Positions 12,254-23,859 of a DNA stretch of 64,000 nucleotides are shown here, piece after piece. The DNA is from Russula earlei (Eukaryota; Basidiomycota; Agaricomycetes; Russulales; Russulaceae). The position numbers and the translations under genes were made by a program. The DNA lies in contig JAGFNK010000226.1 in NCBI GenBank assembly GCA_025769875.1, forward strand, positions 1-64,000, in the 5' to 3' direction. Each line of letters opens with the position of its first letter. Positions within the stretch are counted from its first letter, which is position 1. Under the pieces are notes generated by a model that did no database searches, was not told the DNA's origin, and saw nothing but the letters and a program-made list of their open reading frames with translations.

Positions 12254-13445
12254 TTAATCTGCCACTGCTGCCAAGTATCCCTGAGATGGTTCAGCACCAT
12301 AGTCACATTGACTTAAATAAAACTCACCTCTCTGTCTCCCAGAAACTCACCATACGCCAGCGCAATGGCGACCCAGAATCCAATATCAACTCCAAGCTTC
12401 TCGATATCATCAAGATATACCTCGAAGATTCCCGTCGATGAGCCCACAGAAAAAACCGGTGTGGTGTCCTCGAAGGTAAGTAGAGGGGGTGGGCCAGTCG
12501 TGGCATGCGAGTGGCGCAAATGGGCATGCCCCTCAGGGGGCCGCGGAGGGTCTTCCTGGAGGGGGCTCAGCGAAAACGAGATCGGATGCGTCGGGGCGTT
12601 GTTCCTGAGAACCCGAAGCGCTCTATAAAACAGCCCATCGGAGACAGGAGTGGCGGTAGCGTGAGTGCGCGGTGACAGGATGAAGTGCGAGATCGCAAGA
12701 CGAGGTTGAACAAGCTGGTCGAGCTTCGCGTGCACCGTGCTCGGAGACGGCGGCGGTATGACGGCACTGGGCGGAGTAGGCACGGGTGGGTAGGTGTGCG
12801 TCGGGGAAAACTGCCCGCTTGACGCGTCTGTGAGCGTCGCGTCCGAATCCGTAGCGGAATGGGAGGCCAGACGAGATGACGGAGAGGGTAGACTTGCCGA
12901 TGTGCGTGCCCGGGACACAGTTACGGCGTTAGTACGGCAGGAAAACTTGAGCGAGCCAGGACAATGGTTCGGCGAGCTCGCAGGTACGGGAACGAGTGAG
13001 ACAAAAACGTTTGGTGGAAAGCGAGGGGATCGCAGGCGGATGTACCACCCGCGCAAGGGCCGGTGTATCTCCCACAACACAGTCGAGTTTGCATTGTCCT
13101 GTAGTTATGACGGTTAGCCACAACATGACAGTCTTGCCATTGCCGGGACGCACGATAACATTCACTATGATCTCTTCGTCCGATAGAAATCGCTCCTGCC
13201 AAGGCCCAGCTGAGCATCAATCAAACAACTGGGACGAGGGATCACACCGTGACGCACCTTGTACCATATCACACGTCCGCTCTTCTCCTCAGCAACGTCG
13301 ACTCTATTCTGGGATAAGACGTCGGAGCTGATACCGATCCGGTGTGTTATGTTATAGAGTCCAAGAGCGGTGACTGTTCAACTCACCTTCGTACGGTGTA
13401 CTTGACCGTCCGTGGAACCTGGGGGGTTAGCATTGGTGGTTGCAT
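12254..13445 (-). CDS. Conserved-looking protein, function unknown
   Basis: This minus-strand spliced gene is divergent from MCD4. The likely start at 13445 (MQPPMLTP) begins a short first exon ending at 13387. Later exons give EEKSGRVIWYK, a segment with NVIVRPGNGK, and a long exon with WEIHRPLRGWYIRLRSPRFP and FVSLVPVP. A proline/serine-rich middle follows. The C-terminus reads FEVYLDDIEKLGVDIGFWVAIALAYGEFLGDRE and, after a 47-bp intron (12327-12281), GYLAAVAD with TAA at 12256-12254. I recognise no named domain. The compact C-terminal helix after a disordered middle suggests a conserved fungal family. The exact 5' exon joins are tentative. Confidence 0.6.
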
Positions 13446-13629
13446 GTCCGCGGAATCACAGGGGAATTATTGCCTCTCTCATCGCCTGACTGACCGACGC
13501 AGTTGCGGTGTGACCGTACGTGACCGTGCGCGTCGAGTGCCGGCGTCTGCTGCTCCTGAAACTGCCAAAATCCACCAACGCAAAAACACGTATGCTCCTA
13601 TCAGTCCACACCCAACTTCATCCTCAATC
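13446..13629. promoter_or_regulatory. Divergent promoter region between 12254-13445 and MCD4
   Basis: Only ~180 bp separates the two divergent start codons. The stretch is rich in CpG and contains GTGACCGTACGTGACCGTGCG (13511-13531), an imperfect direct repeat. No TATA box is obvious. A shared bidirectional promoter is inferred from the spacing alone. Confidence 0.4.
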
Positions 13630-16600
13630 ATGACGACAAGCTCGGGCCCAATAGCCCGCTTCCTTGTCCTTGGAATCCTCTTTCACTTGGTCTACATAGG
13701 GACTGTTTTTGACTGCTATTTTACAACTCCCATCGTCCATGGAATGCGCCAGTACAAGTTACCACAAGCACAGGCCAAGCGTCTCGTGCTCATAGTTGGT
13801 GCGTACTCTGTCTCCCTGCTTGCTTTTCACGGGAGATAACGTCGCGCCCGGTTTTTGTTAGGTGATGGGCTGCGTGCCGACTTTGCCTTCAGCTCAAATG
13901 CTTCCCGAATCGTGCCGGGTGTGCCGGAGCGCGTCGCGCCATATCTGAGGGAAATCATAGAAAATAGAGGCGCGTATGGTGTCTCGCATACCCGTGTTCC
14001 CACAGAAAGTAGGCCCGGACACGTAGCCATCATCGGTGCGTTTTTATCTCTTTTGGACGAAGCACGATGTGCTAACAAGTCCCCCATAGGCGGTATGTAC
14101 GAAGACGTTTCTGCCGTGACAAAGGTGGGCTTCGACGCGAATACCACATACCTCTGCTTATTTGTCGTGAAAAACAGGGATGGAAGGCGAATCCTGTGCG
14201 TCATTTCTCCACCGCGCAATTGTGAAGCCGCGTGCGTTGCTCAGATGATGTCTAGGTCGACTTTGATTCCGTCTTCAACCAGTCTAGTCACACATTCTCT
14301 TTTGGGTCGCCGGACATAGTTCCCATGTTTGTCCAGGGTGCCACGCCAGGAAAGGTTGAGGGTTGGTCATATCATGAAGACGACGAAGATTTTACCAAAG
14401 GTGCGTTGATCCTACAGCACACATATGGGGTCCCCGAATGCTATCCTTTTATTAGATGCCACGACACTGGACCTGTGGGTTCTTGACCAGCTAAAATATC
14501 TCCTTCGCAACGCTACGACGAACAAGACACTGGACGCTCACCTTCGCGCACCTCAGGTCGTTTTCTTTCTCCACCTTCTCGGTCTGGACACAACGGGACA
14601 TTCGTACCGGCCTCACTCAAAGGTAGTGTATGTCCACACCTTCTGTAGAATATAACGAGACGCTCAATCTTGACAGGAATACATGAACAACATCCATATT
14701 GTCGACGATATCGTCCGCGAAACGGAGCAGCTCATCTCTGAGTTCTATGATGACCAGGAGACAAGCTATATCTTTACGGCCGACCACGGCATGTCTAAGA
14801 TTGGGAATCATGGCGATGGGGGTATGGGCTCTTCATCTGCTACATCTCTATAGGGCTCACCTTGGGCTCTTCAGATCCCGATAATACTCGTACCCCACTT
14901 GTAGCTTGGGGCGCTGGCATTCGTGGCCCCATCAAGAACCTTGCCTCTCATCCGATGCCGGATGACTTTTCGGCGCCGTGGGAACTCTCACACATCGTAC
15001 GGCGTGATGTCGAGCAAGCAGATGTAGCCGCGCTCATGTCAGCCTTGCTCGGCACGCATTGGCCAGTCAACTCTGTAGGCGTCCTTCCTGACGTAGACCC
15101 GCATAAGGACGGGTACCTCAGTATGCGTGGTGGCGACAGGGAAATTGCTGAGGCTGCTGTTGTGAATGCCAAGGTGACACTTCATTAACGCTGTCTTGGT
15201 AAATGGCCTAACACCGAACCAGGTTGTGCTAGAGCATTATCGTATGAAACATGGTAAGGGCGTTTCCTGCACAACTCTCTGTTATGACACTCACAATGGC
15301 ACAGAACTAAGGAAGGCACATGCGATCCTGTACAGGCCTTATGAATTTCTCGATCACTCGTCTACCTTGGAATATCCAGGGTCGCAGCGTATATCCTTCA
15401 TCGAGGGTCTCATCGCCTCTGGATACTTCAAAGAGGCCCGTCACCACTCTTACAAACTCATCAAGGCAACGCTCGGTGGACTCCGCTACCTCGAGACGTA
15501 CGATCGCACTCTCATTCGCACGATCGTCACCTTCGCCTACACGGGTTGGATCGCTTTCAGTGCTGCGTTTATTCTTGCACCTCAGCCACCTCCAGGTGGC
15601 TCGGCACCGCTGTGGATCCCGTCAATTTTCGGTCTCGCGGCTGCCGGATCGTGTGCGCTATTCGCTATCCAAAGGCTGCCGTGGACGCTTCACATCTACA
15701 TTCTATTCCCTTTTTTCTTCTGGCAGGACGTGACAAGAAAAATATATACGAACTGGTCCACCTTGCGTGGCTATAAATTGGATGCGAAGTGGGTTGCCAG
15801 TACCCTCTTCAAACTCCTTATGACTGTTTTGACATTGCAAGGCATGGTCGTGCGTCATTTCACTCAATGTCTCTACGACGCGAGGTTCTAATCAAAGACT
15901 CAAAGTCTGGATACACGAACCGAGGGCTTTGGAGCGTTGGTTTCATCGTCATTGGAGTCGTCTGGCCTCTGACATCCTGGCCGAAGGGCACCGGGAAGCT
16001 CCTTGTCCCTTGGTCTGTCTGTTGTATCGTCACAGCAATGTTTCCACTACTTGCCGTGGATCCTTCAGAGAGTTTGCGTACCATGTGAGAGATGCGACTA
16101 AATAGATACTCATTCCCCTTCCTGATGACAATCTATAGACTTGCGGGGGGCATGTGTATGCTGTTCGTTGGCGAACTAGCCGTCCGTAAGGTCTCGCAAA
16201 TCGAGACTACGGCCTCTGCGCATGCTGCCAAACTCAACTTCGAACTTGGCTCCCGGATACAGGTGAGCAGAAGTCACTGGTACTTTCTCCGCGTCGGCAT
16301 ATTTACCAGTCTACGCTTGTCAGTTACTATTTACTGCCCTCAGCATGTTGAACACGGCGGCTTCTGTGCAGAGCCTCCAAGCCAGGCTTGGCCTTCCTCT
16401 ATTAAATCAAGTGGCTGGGTGGATGGTCTTCGGTGTGTTCAGAGTCGTCGTTCCCACTCATGCTCATGCGAATGTGACTGTCTACTACCCCAGCACTTGC
16501 CTCGATTTTTCCCTTCTTTCTCACGGCTCCGAGGACAGCCGAGGCACGCCTGCTCGCGTATTTTCTCTCCTTCTGCCCGTGCTTCGTTGTCCTCTCCATC

Positions 16601-17650
16601 CGCGCCGAAGGGCTTTTCTACCTATCATATTGTGTGACTTTGTATCTTTGGACCCTGGTTGAAAAAGACGCCCGTCGAGAGAAGGCAAGATACAGAACGA
16701 TACCGAACGGCACCACATCCGGATCGACGTGGAATCACTGGCACCTTAGCCTCGACGATGTTAGGATCGCATTGTTCTTCTTGTTCTTCGTTCAGGTGGG
16801 CTTTTTCGGTACCGGAAAGTGAGTGGCGCATGCTTCCTGTCTTGGATTCGAGGACATTAATCGTGCATGTAGTGTGGCCTCTATCTCGTGCGCTCGAATC
16901 CCTCTGCCTATCTTGAGTGCATTCACCAATCTGTTACTCTAACTCAGGTCATTCTATTTGGAGCCAGTGTATCGGTTGGTCCCGATATTTAGCCCGTTCT
17001 TGATGGCAACCCTCCTTGTGAGCTTCGCTCGTCTTCCAGGAAAGTTACTTGTTCGTTGGCTGAATGCTGTTCCTTAGATCTTCAAAATCATCGCTCCCCT
17101 TCGTGTTCCTTTCAGCGGCGTTTGCCACGCTGAACTCGCTCTTGGGGATGCCGCCCTTCGCGCTGTTCCTAGTCGCGCTTAGCCTCACCGATGGTGCGAC
17201 ATCTTGCTTGCATCTCTATGCTCGATGAACGCCGACAGAGCGCGTCACTCACCGATCTTTCCCTCAGTGATGACCATGACATTTTTCTTCAACGTCACAG
17301 ATACAGGTAAGGGGTGGAACCTCGCGCGACTACACGGCGCGGTCACATAGTAATAACCCTCCACCCGCACAGGTTCGTGGCTGCAGATCGGCCAGTCAAT
17401 ATCGCACTTTTGCATCACTTCCTTGCTCCTCGTCTTTTCCGCTGGCATAGCGTCTCTGGGGGAGACCTTGATGCGAGGCTCGGTGCTGCGACACAGACGA
17501 TTAGAAGCGAAACGAGAAGAGCACGTTCCGGTGGACGACGACGCGACGTTCCCACGACTTATTTCATTCCCATTCGGACATGTATCCGCCCCGGATGGCG
17601 ATGTCACAAAGCGATATACCAAATTACAAGGCGCCCTGAGTGCCACTTGA
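13630..17650 (+). CDS. MCD4: GPI ethanolamine phosphate transferase 1 (Mcd4/PIG-N)
   Basis: This ER multi-pass enzyme adds phosphoethanolamine to the first mannose of GPI precursors. Nineteen exons were read: 13630-13798, 13862-14035, 14090-14124, 14178-14195, 14256-14400, 14456-14622, 14677-14821, 14875-15173, 15223-15253, 15305-15849, 15906-16084, 16139-16262, 16324-16432, 16494-16818, 16873-16887, 16948-17017, 17078-17193, 17268-17306 and 17373-17650. They total 2983 nt, about 993 aa plus one extra base. Motifs: GDGLRAD and PTESRPGHVAIIG (metal and catalytic core), GMYEDVSAVTK, FDSVFNQSSHTF, GLDTTGHSYRPHSK, TADHGMSKIGNHGDG; then the membrane domain with GLPLLNQVAGW, VQVGFFGTG and DTGSWLQIGQSISHF. 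One oddity: a one-base excess in the CCCC run 17096-17099 shifts frame inside exon 17. Confidence 0.92.
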
Positions 17651-18544
17651 TTGAGCTTGAGCCAAGTTACGAGTCGTGCCATGCATGGCCCATGACGTGC
17701 GCTCAAACGCAGCACGTGCCAAAGTTACTGTGAACTTGAACGCTTTGAGTGGTTCGGAGAGAGGTAAAGTAAAAAGTGAGAATGGGTCGCCCAGACTCGG
17801 AGTTGAGCTGCTGTGCCTGAGGTGGTGCACCAAAGCAATGTCAACTTGAAACTGCCTTCTTGCCTTACACGCGCTTTCCTGGTGCAAAGCGAGGACAAAG
17901 CCTTGTGCCCAACAGTACTGTATCAACATGTCGCTGGAGCTTACCTGTTCACGACCACACCGCCAAGCGCTTGGATCACTGACCCATTATGTGGTCTACT
18001 CTGTGTCGGTTGTTACAAGGCTATGGCGCTCCGCACTGTGTGCTCCGGGGCTGCGTCAGCTCAATGATTTTTTGAGCCCAATCATGACGCGCTCCGAGCG
18101 TCCCTTTTTGTTCCTCGTATGCGAACAACGGAAAAAATGTTCCAATGACAGTTCGTGGAAATGCCGTTTTTTTCCCCCCTTTGATAGATCTGGCCGACGC
18201 AGCAGCACAATGATGGGATGGGTGCCAGACACGCAGGTGGCGTCTTATTGCGTTCAGTCGCTAATACTTACACGGTCGTTGAGATCCTGTAGGTAGGCTG
18301 TTCCCAGCACTTTAACGAGTACACGGGGCGATCCATAGCCTGCTGGGCGGAAAACAACAACTTGGTCAAAGCTCGCTGGGTCCACCTGGACCGAAAAGGT
18401 ACTGAACCGTGGACGCCACCCCGCAAGCGAGCCTCCAGGCTGGGGGGAGGAATTGCCCATCCCCACGATAAGAAGCACATCCGCGTCGCCCTCCACACCT
18501 CCGTTTTCTTCCGCGTTTCACTCGCCCCAACAGATCAACGCATC
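17651..18544. other. Intergenic region downstream of MCD4
   Basis: About 900 bp separate MCD4 from the next plus-strand start. Both strands were read and no exon with a recognised motif was found. A T/C-rich run at 18163-18182 is the only compositional feature. The stretch probably contains the MCD4 3' end and the upstream region of the 18545 gene. Confidence 0.5.
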
Positions 18545-19604
18545 ATGGATTTGGGCATCCCCAGCAACAGCGCGCCGTGGTCACATCTCGTACCACAAGA
18601 GGACCAAACGAGCGTGTGGTCCGAGACCGCGGACAATGCGCGACCTGGACCCGTTAACTTCGACTCGCTTCCGGGCGGTTCTGCAGTAGGCCATCATTTC
18701 GTTTGCGGGCGTGTAAAGGGTCACTCACGTCTCACTGTTACAGGACATCGGTTGGAACACTCTGTTAGATGTTTTCAGAAATGGTAGCGGCACTTTTACC
18801 GCCATGGATGATACCTTTCCCGCGACATCCACCCCTTCCCCCAACTCCTTTGAGCGTTCTGGTAGTTTCGACTACCTGGACACCGTGCGTGCACAGTGCC
18901 TGGTCATCAACTGACAACAATTGACCTGCCTTGTCACGTTACAGGAGTTCCATCCTCATTGGCAGATGCCAACGCTGCGTAGGTCACATTCTTCCTTTCC
19001 GTTAGGAGCTTGTCTTCACGCAACCCAAAGCATTTTCAGAAGTAGATTCTGTGCCATCATCGGCGAGCGACGATTCCTGGGCTGAACTCACCACTGAGCC
19101 CTTCCAGCCGCCGCCGGTGCTGGACAGCGTGAGTGCAAATCATATGAGCATAAGGTTTCCGCCTATATTGACATGCTGGGAGGTCCTAGTCCAAAGCGGA
19201 TTCGTGACAACAACCACCACTTCTCATTCTCAGGTCGACTCGACCTGGCCATTCGGCCTTGGACAATTCCCATGTCAGCTGGAACACCCTTATATATACA
19301 AGAGCATATCAGGGCTGATCCCATTGAGCTACAATGCAGGGTCACTTGTTCTCGCTGGGGTTGAATCGTCGTGCGTATTCCTCGTCCTGCTTATGAGGGC
19401 AGCATGATAGCCATGACTGATGCTGAGGCTTCCAGGTTTCAAGCAGGGTACAGGCAGGCCAGGCTTTATTTACCTGCCTCTGGCCCACCGGCGTCCGACC
19501 AGGACGCGTTCGTGGTGCCGCAGACCCTCCGTGGCAAACGACGTCAAGATGAGGACCATGCCCTTGAAGATGCAAACTCAGAGGCAAATAACAGCCAAGG
19601 ATGA
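18545..19604 (+). CDS. Six-exon gene of unknown function, probable 5' part of the C2H2 gene
   Basis: Exons 18545-18685, 18744-18884, 18945-18978, 19040-19128, 19234-19340 and 19436-19604 join with matching phases into ~226 codons. The predicted product starts MDLGIPSNSAPWSHL and is acidic, rich in Ser/Pro/Asp, with FRNGSGTFTAMDD and PSSASDDSWAELTTEPFQ, and ends with a basic-acidic LRGKRRQDEDHALEDANSE. The low-complexity acidic character resembles an activation region. It lies directly upstream of, and on the same strand as, the C2H2 zinc-finger sequence at 19895-20139, so it may be the N-terminus of that protein. The join between them (19604-19895) could not be made in one clean frame, and the TGA at 19602 is either real or decay. 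Confidence 0.5.
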
Positions 19605-19759
19605 CACGTGCACCAGAAGGTCAAGTCCAAGATGGCCACTACAATCAGGGTCTTGGATGCAGGACGGTCCATAAATAGGATTCGTCACAAACCTGCCGCT
19701 AGGACCCTGAGAAACAAAAATGGCAAATCCGAGGTTGTGTGACATGGAGCGGAGAGGCT

Positions 19760-20139
19760 CGTGAACCCGAACGCGCAAGGACTTTACCATCAGTTCTTGC
19801 AGGGGCCAAATGTCCATCAGGAATCGATGAGTACAATTGCGCAGGAAGAGCCACCTTGGGTTGACTCGGTTGAGGGGAGAGAGCAGGGAGCAGCGTGGCA
19901 CACACAGGCGGCGTGGTGCGGCAACAAGAGGCTAGTAGCACGAACGACAGGGAGCTAGAGGCGGAGAGATACCTGTTCCGAATATCAAAACGTCTCAACG
20001 AAGGGCATCGGTCGATGCTCGAGGCTACGTCAGCCGACTGGGCATGCGGGGCTGTCCGTGCACTGAAATGCCGGCTCTGCCCCGACGCCAATTTGTCAAA
20101 TTGGAGAGACTACAAGAGGCACTCCGACACAGCAGAGGC
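19760..20139 (+). pseudogene. C2H2 zinc-finger gene, piece 1 (interrupted by LINE)
   Basis: The frame from about 19895 reads RELEAERYLFRISKRL, then a first finger CRLCPDANLSNWRDYKRH and SDTAEA up to the LINE insertion at 20140. The NWRDYKRHSDTAEA stretch followed by a second finger is a pattern I know from Agaricomycete C2H2 proteins of unknown role, probably DNA-binding. Upstream, 19760-19920 has a coding-like frame (GLYHQFLQGPNVHQES, EEPPWVDSVEGREQ) offset by one base, so an intron or frameshift lies between. The gene is broken here by a transposon and continues at 21389 and 35310. Confidence 0.75.
20126..20139 (+). repeat. 14-bp target-site duplication of LINE, left copy
   Basis: GACACAGCAGAGGC here is repeated exactly at 21375-21388, directly after the poly-A tail of the inserted LINE. 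A duplication of this length after a poly-A tail is typical of target-primed reverse transcription. Confidence 0.93.
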
Positions 20140-21374
20140 AATATACTGCAGTGGAGTCAAAACCAACAAAAACCTGAACCGACAACAAGCAAATCGGTGC
20201 AACAGCGGCCGTACTTTATAAGAACGAGAAGACACAGGGACACAAAGAACAAGTAATCGGAACGACAGTGACGGACAAAGGCACACACCTCCGCTCACTA
20301 GCGATCGGACTAGAAGTCCTAGCTGACTACCTTGACACGCAGACGTTGGACACTCCCACGTTTGCCCACATCTACCTACCAACACAAGCGGCCTCAGAAC
20401 TGGCCACCAACTACAAGCCCCATGATGAACAAGCAACAGCCCTACATCATCTGAATTGAATAGGTGAGATCATCAACACCCATCCCGAAACAAACATAAT
20501 ACTGCTCTGGATACCTAGGAACAGCAAACCGACAGGGTACAGAAAGGCTAAACAACTAGCCATGGAAGCCGCGCGCACAGCCCGCACCGAAGACATCACT
20601 GAACCTTTAGCCCTAGACGAACAAAAAAGAAGATACGAAAGGGAAGCAATAGCAGAATGGGGAAGGATCTGGCACGAGTCGCCCCGAACCTCCCTCGCAT
20701 ACTGCACAGCCCTCTCCAAACCGCCGAACGGGAAGCCCCACCCCACAGCAGTCGCCCAGAAAAAACCAAGGCAGACTGACATAGGAAACTGCAACAACGA
20801 ACACAACAGAAACAACAATACAGAACAAAAAGATAAGCTCTTGAGATTATACACGTCCACCTTCTACCGAATCATCACAGGTCACGCATTCATCGGGGAA
20901 TACACTCAACGCTTCCACCCAAGGCACACACCCGCACAAATTGTGTGCCTATGCGGCGAGCCCCTCCAAACAGTTGAGCATGTGCTCCTGACATGCCCAC
21001 TCCTCCACGACGTGTGCTGCAGACATCTGTCCACAAATGGCCACCCACGAAACCTACCCCAGCTGTTTGACCACCCAGAACGGGCACAGAGCATGCTCCT
21101 CTTTCTCAAAGAAACGAAGGCGTGCCTAAAACCGAGGGAAAACTGGGACCCAGGAGGGAGAAGGGAGAACCAGGGAACACAGAGACACCCCACATAATCA
21201 TCACAACCGACCACCAAACACTATACTCTATTGCTGTCATACTGCCTCAGTGTACAACCCAAGACCCATAAATGCCTAATCACATTATGTCACATACCAT
21301 GCCCATGACTGCCTCTGTATCATGTTTTACGTGCAGCGGAATACAAATTTGTATTTAAAAAAAAAAAAAAAAAG
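20140..21374 (+). mobile_element. 5'-truncated non-LTR retrotransposon (LINE)
   Basis: This 1235-bp insertion ends in a run of A (21358-21374) and is bounded by a perfect 14-bp duplication. The frame 20268-21197 encodes the C-terminal half of a LINE ORF2. It shows an RNase H-like end (IILLWIPRNSKPTGYRKAKQLA), then TSTFYRIITGHAFIGEYTQRF and the terminal zinc knuckle CLCGEPLQTVEHVLLTCPLL. The endonuclease and reverse transcriptase are missing by 5' truncation. One in-frame TGA (20457-20459) suggests decay. The layout fits Tad1-like fungal LINEs, although the clade cannot be fixed without the RT. Confidence 0.88.
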
Positions 21375-21511
21375 ACACAGCAGAGGCGTACCCTCATATC
21401 ATCTCCTTCTGTGACTTGTGCAGGGATTACTTTGTGCATGGTGACTCACTGGTCTGGCACCGCAAGAACCTGCTGCCCGAGTGCCTCAATGTCAGCCCGG
21501 ATATGGCCGAG
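21375..21511 (+). pseudogene. C2H2 zinc-finger gene, piece 2
   Basis: Starting with the second 14-bp duplication (21375-21388), the frame continues exactly from piece 1 once the LINE is removed: YPHIISFCDLCRDYF, then VHGDSLVWHRKN and LLPECLNVSPDMAE. This is the second finger (C-x2-C ... H ... C). It is cut at 21512 by the LTR of element A. The last five bases, CCGAG, are the left target duplication of A. Confidence 0.87.
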
Positions 21512-22131
21512 TGTTAAGGCTCCAAAGTGCCTTAAATAAGATCAATGGTCATGTCTATGAATGCGTCCTACCAATGCAGATATGCTTGAGTCAAGCAAGC
21601 AATACTCGTGGAGGGGAAGGAGTGTTAGATCCTTCTAGAGTATGGCAATAAGATGAGAGGGGCTCTGCAGATGGGGTAGGAGTCAACTGTTTGGGATTGG
21701 CAAACTAAGTCGAGCTTAGGGCTCAACTGTTACAACTGGGGGCCTTATATAGCCCTACAGGGATAATGTTTGTGCTACTGTAGTACTGGTCGGTGCTATA
21801 GAAGCAAAATGTGGCTCATAGAAGCAAGGTTGCTTCTATGTAAATGATCTTGGTGCTGGAAGCATTAAGTGCTTCCCTAGTAGCAATCTCGGTGTCATAA
21901 GTACTTTCCTAATCAAGGAAGCAATGTATGTGGCGGTACAAGAACATCTGGGACAGAAGCAATGCTACTCATTGCTTCTTCAATACATCTTCAGAAAGAT
22001 ATGATCAACGCGTTCCAATCGCGATATCAACGAACATAAGCAATCAAGATCTGATGCACGCATGATGCAAACGGTGCAGCCCATAGCTCAGGTGTTCCGG
22101 CATCTTCCGGACCCCAAACCACTCGGTAACA
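21512..22131 (-). repeat. LTR-1 (620 bp), 3' LTR of element A
   Basis: It begins TGTTAAGG and ends GGTAACA in window orientation (sense on minus). The same 620-bp sequence lies at 34685-35304 and, inverted, at 48184-48803. The inner flank on the sense strand is a purine tract, GAAGGAGGGGTAA. A TATA-like motif occurs in the middle (TTATATAGCCC, about 21748). Differences from the 34685 copy are almost all transitions. Confidence 0.95.
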
Positions 22132-22172
22132 TTACCCCTCCTTCAGATTGGTGGTCCCACACACCAATGATT

Positions 22173-23850
22173 CTAAAATCGAGTGATGGGGTCAACACCA
22201 TCATTGTCAAGAGGGGGAGGTGACGCGGTGAAGGTGTATTGGCCTTCTTCTGCTGCCTCATAGGCAGCCAGTGCTGAGGCCACTATCACCTCTGACTCCT
22301 CAGCGATGACTGAAGGAGACATGGTCTGTGGGAGTCTGTCAGAGTCCCTAGGTAACCTCCTGACTGGAGGTGTGTCGGAGTGTAGAGGGGTCGTAGCGAA
22401 AAGCTCTTGGAGGGTCCTGGACCCTTCTCCTTTTGCTACCTGCAGGTTGTGTGGGTTAGTAATGTCTTCCCTTTCCTGGTCGGACCTCCTCTTCTTATTC
22501 GGGTGCGCCAGCTCCCATCCTCGGTGGAAAGGGCATGATCTGATGGGCGCATAGGAGCGATGATAGGGAGGTACCAGGCAATGTGAGGCAGCATCTGCTG
22601 CCAACTGGTCGTGGCAATACTGATGGGGCAGTGGACAATACTTGTTAAAGTGCCCTACCTTGCCACAGTACTTGCATCAGTTCCTCTTCCTCCTTCCTTC
22701 TATCATGTTCAGTTGCTGAGGTTCTGGAATGAACTCAGCTGTTGTGGTGGACGCTTCCCCACTGCTGCTATGGGAGTGGTAGTAAATGGAGCTCGGAAGG
22801 GTTTGGTGATGCTTCCAATCCTGCCCCTCCTCGGAGGCGCATACTGGATATGGTTTGGAGGACGTCAATCTCCTCCTCTGAATACCCTTGCACCATTGTA
22901 GGTGCAGGGCTGGCTGGTACTGGTTCTGGGGTAGGGGTAGCATACCCCTGAACAATGTCTGCCAAAGGGAGCTGAGGGACGAAGACGGGCAAAGGGGCAA
23001 TGGGCTGCCCAGCCCGATAGTTGGTGAGGAGTTCTTCAGCCCAGACACCTGGAGGGGTTTCTCCTTGGCTACAGCCTGCTTCAATGAACTCCCAGCAACG
23101 TGAGCATACTTTGGCGGCCGCCATTCTCTCCTTGGCTTCAGCCCTGCCTCTCTCTACTCCTCGCTTCTTGGCTAGGTATTTGCTGAGCTTGTAGCGCAGC
23201 TGCTTCTCCTCTTCTTAGAGCACCTTATAGTTAGCTTCCAACATTTCTTGTTGGGTGTAGAGGTGGTCTAAGCGGTAGAGCTCTGTGTGCAGCCCATAGT
23301 CGCCTAGCAGGTAGAGAGTCTGTCTCCAGTGCCCTTCAAACTGCCTCTCTGTGTTGAAGCAGTCTAAGTCGTGTTCATCTTGGCCATAGTTATAGAGGTT
23401 GTAACAAGGGGTGGCCTGGAGAATCTTGCCATAATCTCCATGGCCTTCTCCGTTCTTCCCCCTTACTCTTGGCTCTCCCAAGGCAACATCATAGGCCACA
23501 TACCTGGCTGGTTTGTTGCCCCAAGTCATACCATCAGGGATGTCAATCCCTATGTGGTGTCTATCAGCATCCCATCGTACCCAGGGCTCTCCAGGGTGGG
23601 CAACCTGGTCAAGAGTGCTGGTAGGGGACGTCACATCCCAGTCCCCAGGCTGAGTGTCAACTTGGTCAGCAGGGGGTCCAAATTCGAGAGGATGCATGTC
23701 CGCTTCTCCTTCTCCAGTGTTATGTTCGTCATTCCTTGGAAGAAGGTGAGGAGGGAAGCATCAGAAGTGGTGATTTCAAGTGGCCCCCCTGCCCCAGAGA
23801 GGTTGGATTGGGGAATGATTTCATTAGTGGGAGTTTGGGACATTTGTGAG
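22173..23850 (-). CDS. Element A ORF3, zinc-knuckle protein downstream of integrase
   Basis: This is a third frame (about 550 codons, broken by frameshifts and stops) between the chromodomain and the 3' LTR, on the same strand as pol. From its start (MSQTPTNEIIPQ) it reads WVRWDADRHHIGIDIP, a dispensable-looking middle with LYRLDHLYTQQEML, an Ala/Pro-rich region (PLPVFVPQLPLADIVQGY), then a CCHC knuckle CKYCGKVGHFNKYC at about 22683-22642 and a polar C-terminus ending 42 bp from the LTR. A zinc knuckle outside gag is unusual for Ty3/Gypsy. A nucleic-acid-binding role is inferred only. Families E/F carry a counterpart in the same place. Confidence 0.7.
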
Positions 23851-23859
23851 CGATGATAT

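Noticed and set aside
22173..23850. Envelope-like gene in element A
   Set aside because: No signal peptide, fusion peptide or membrane span; it has a CCHC knuckle instead.
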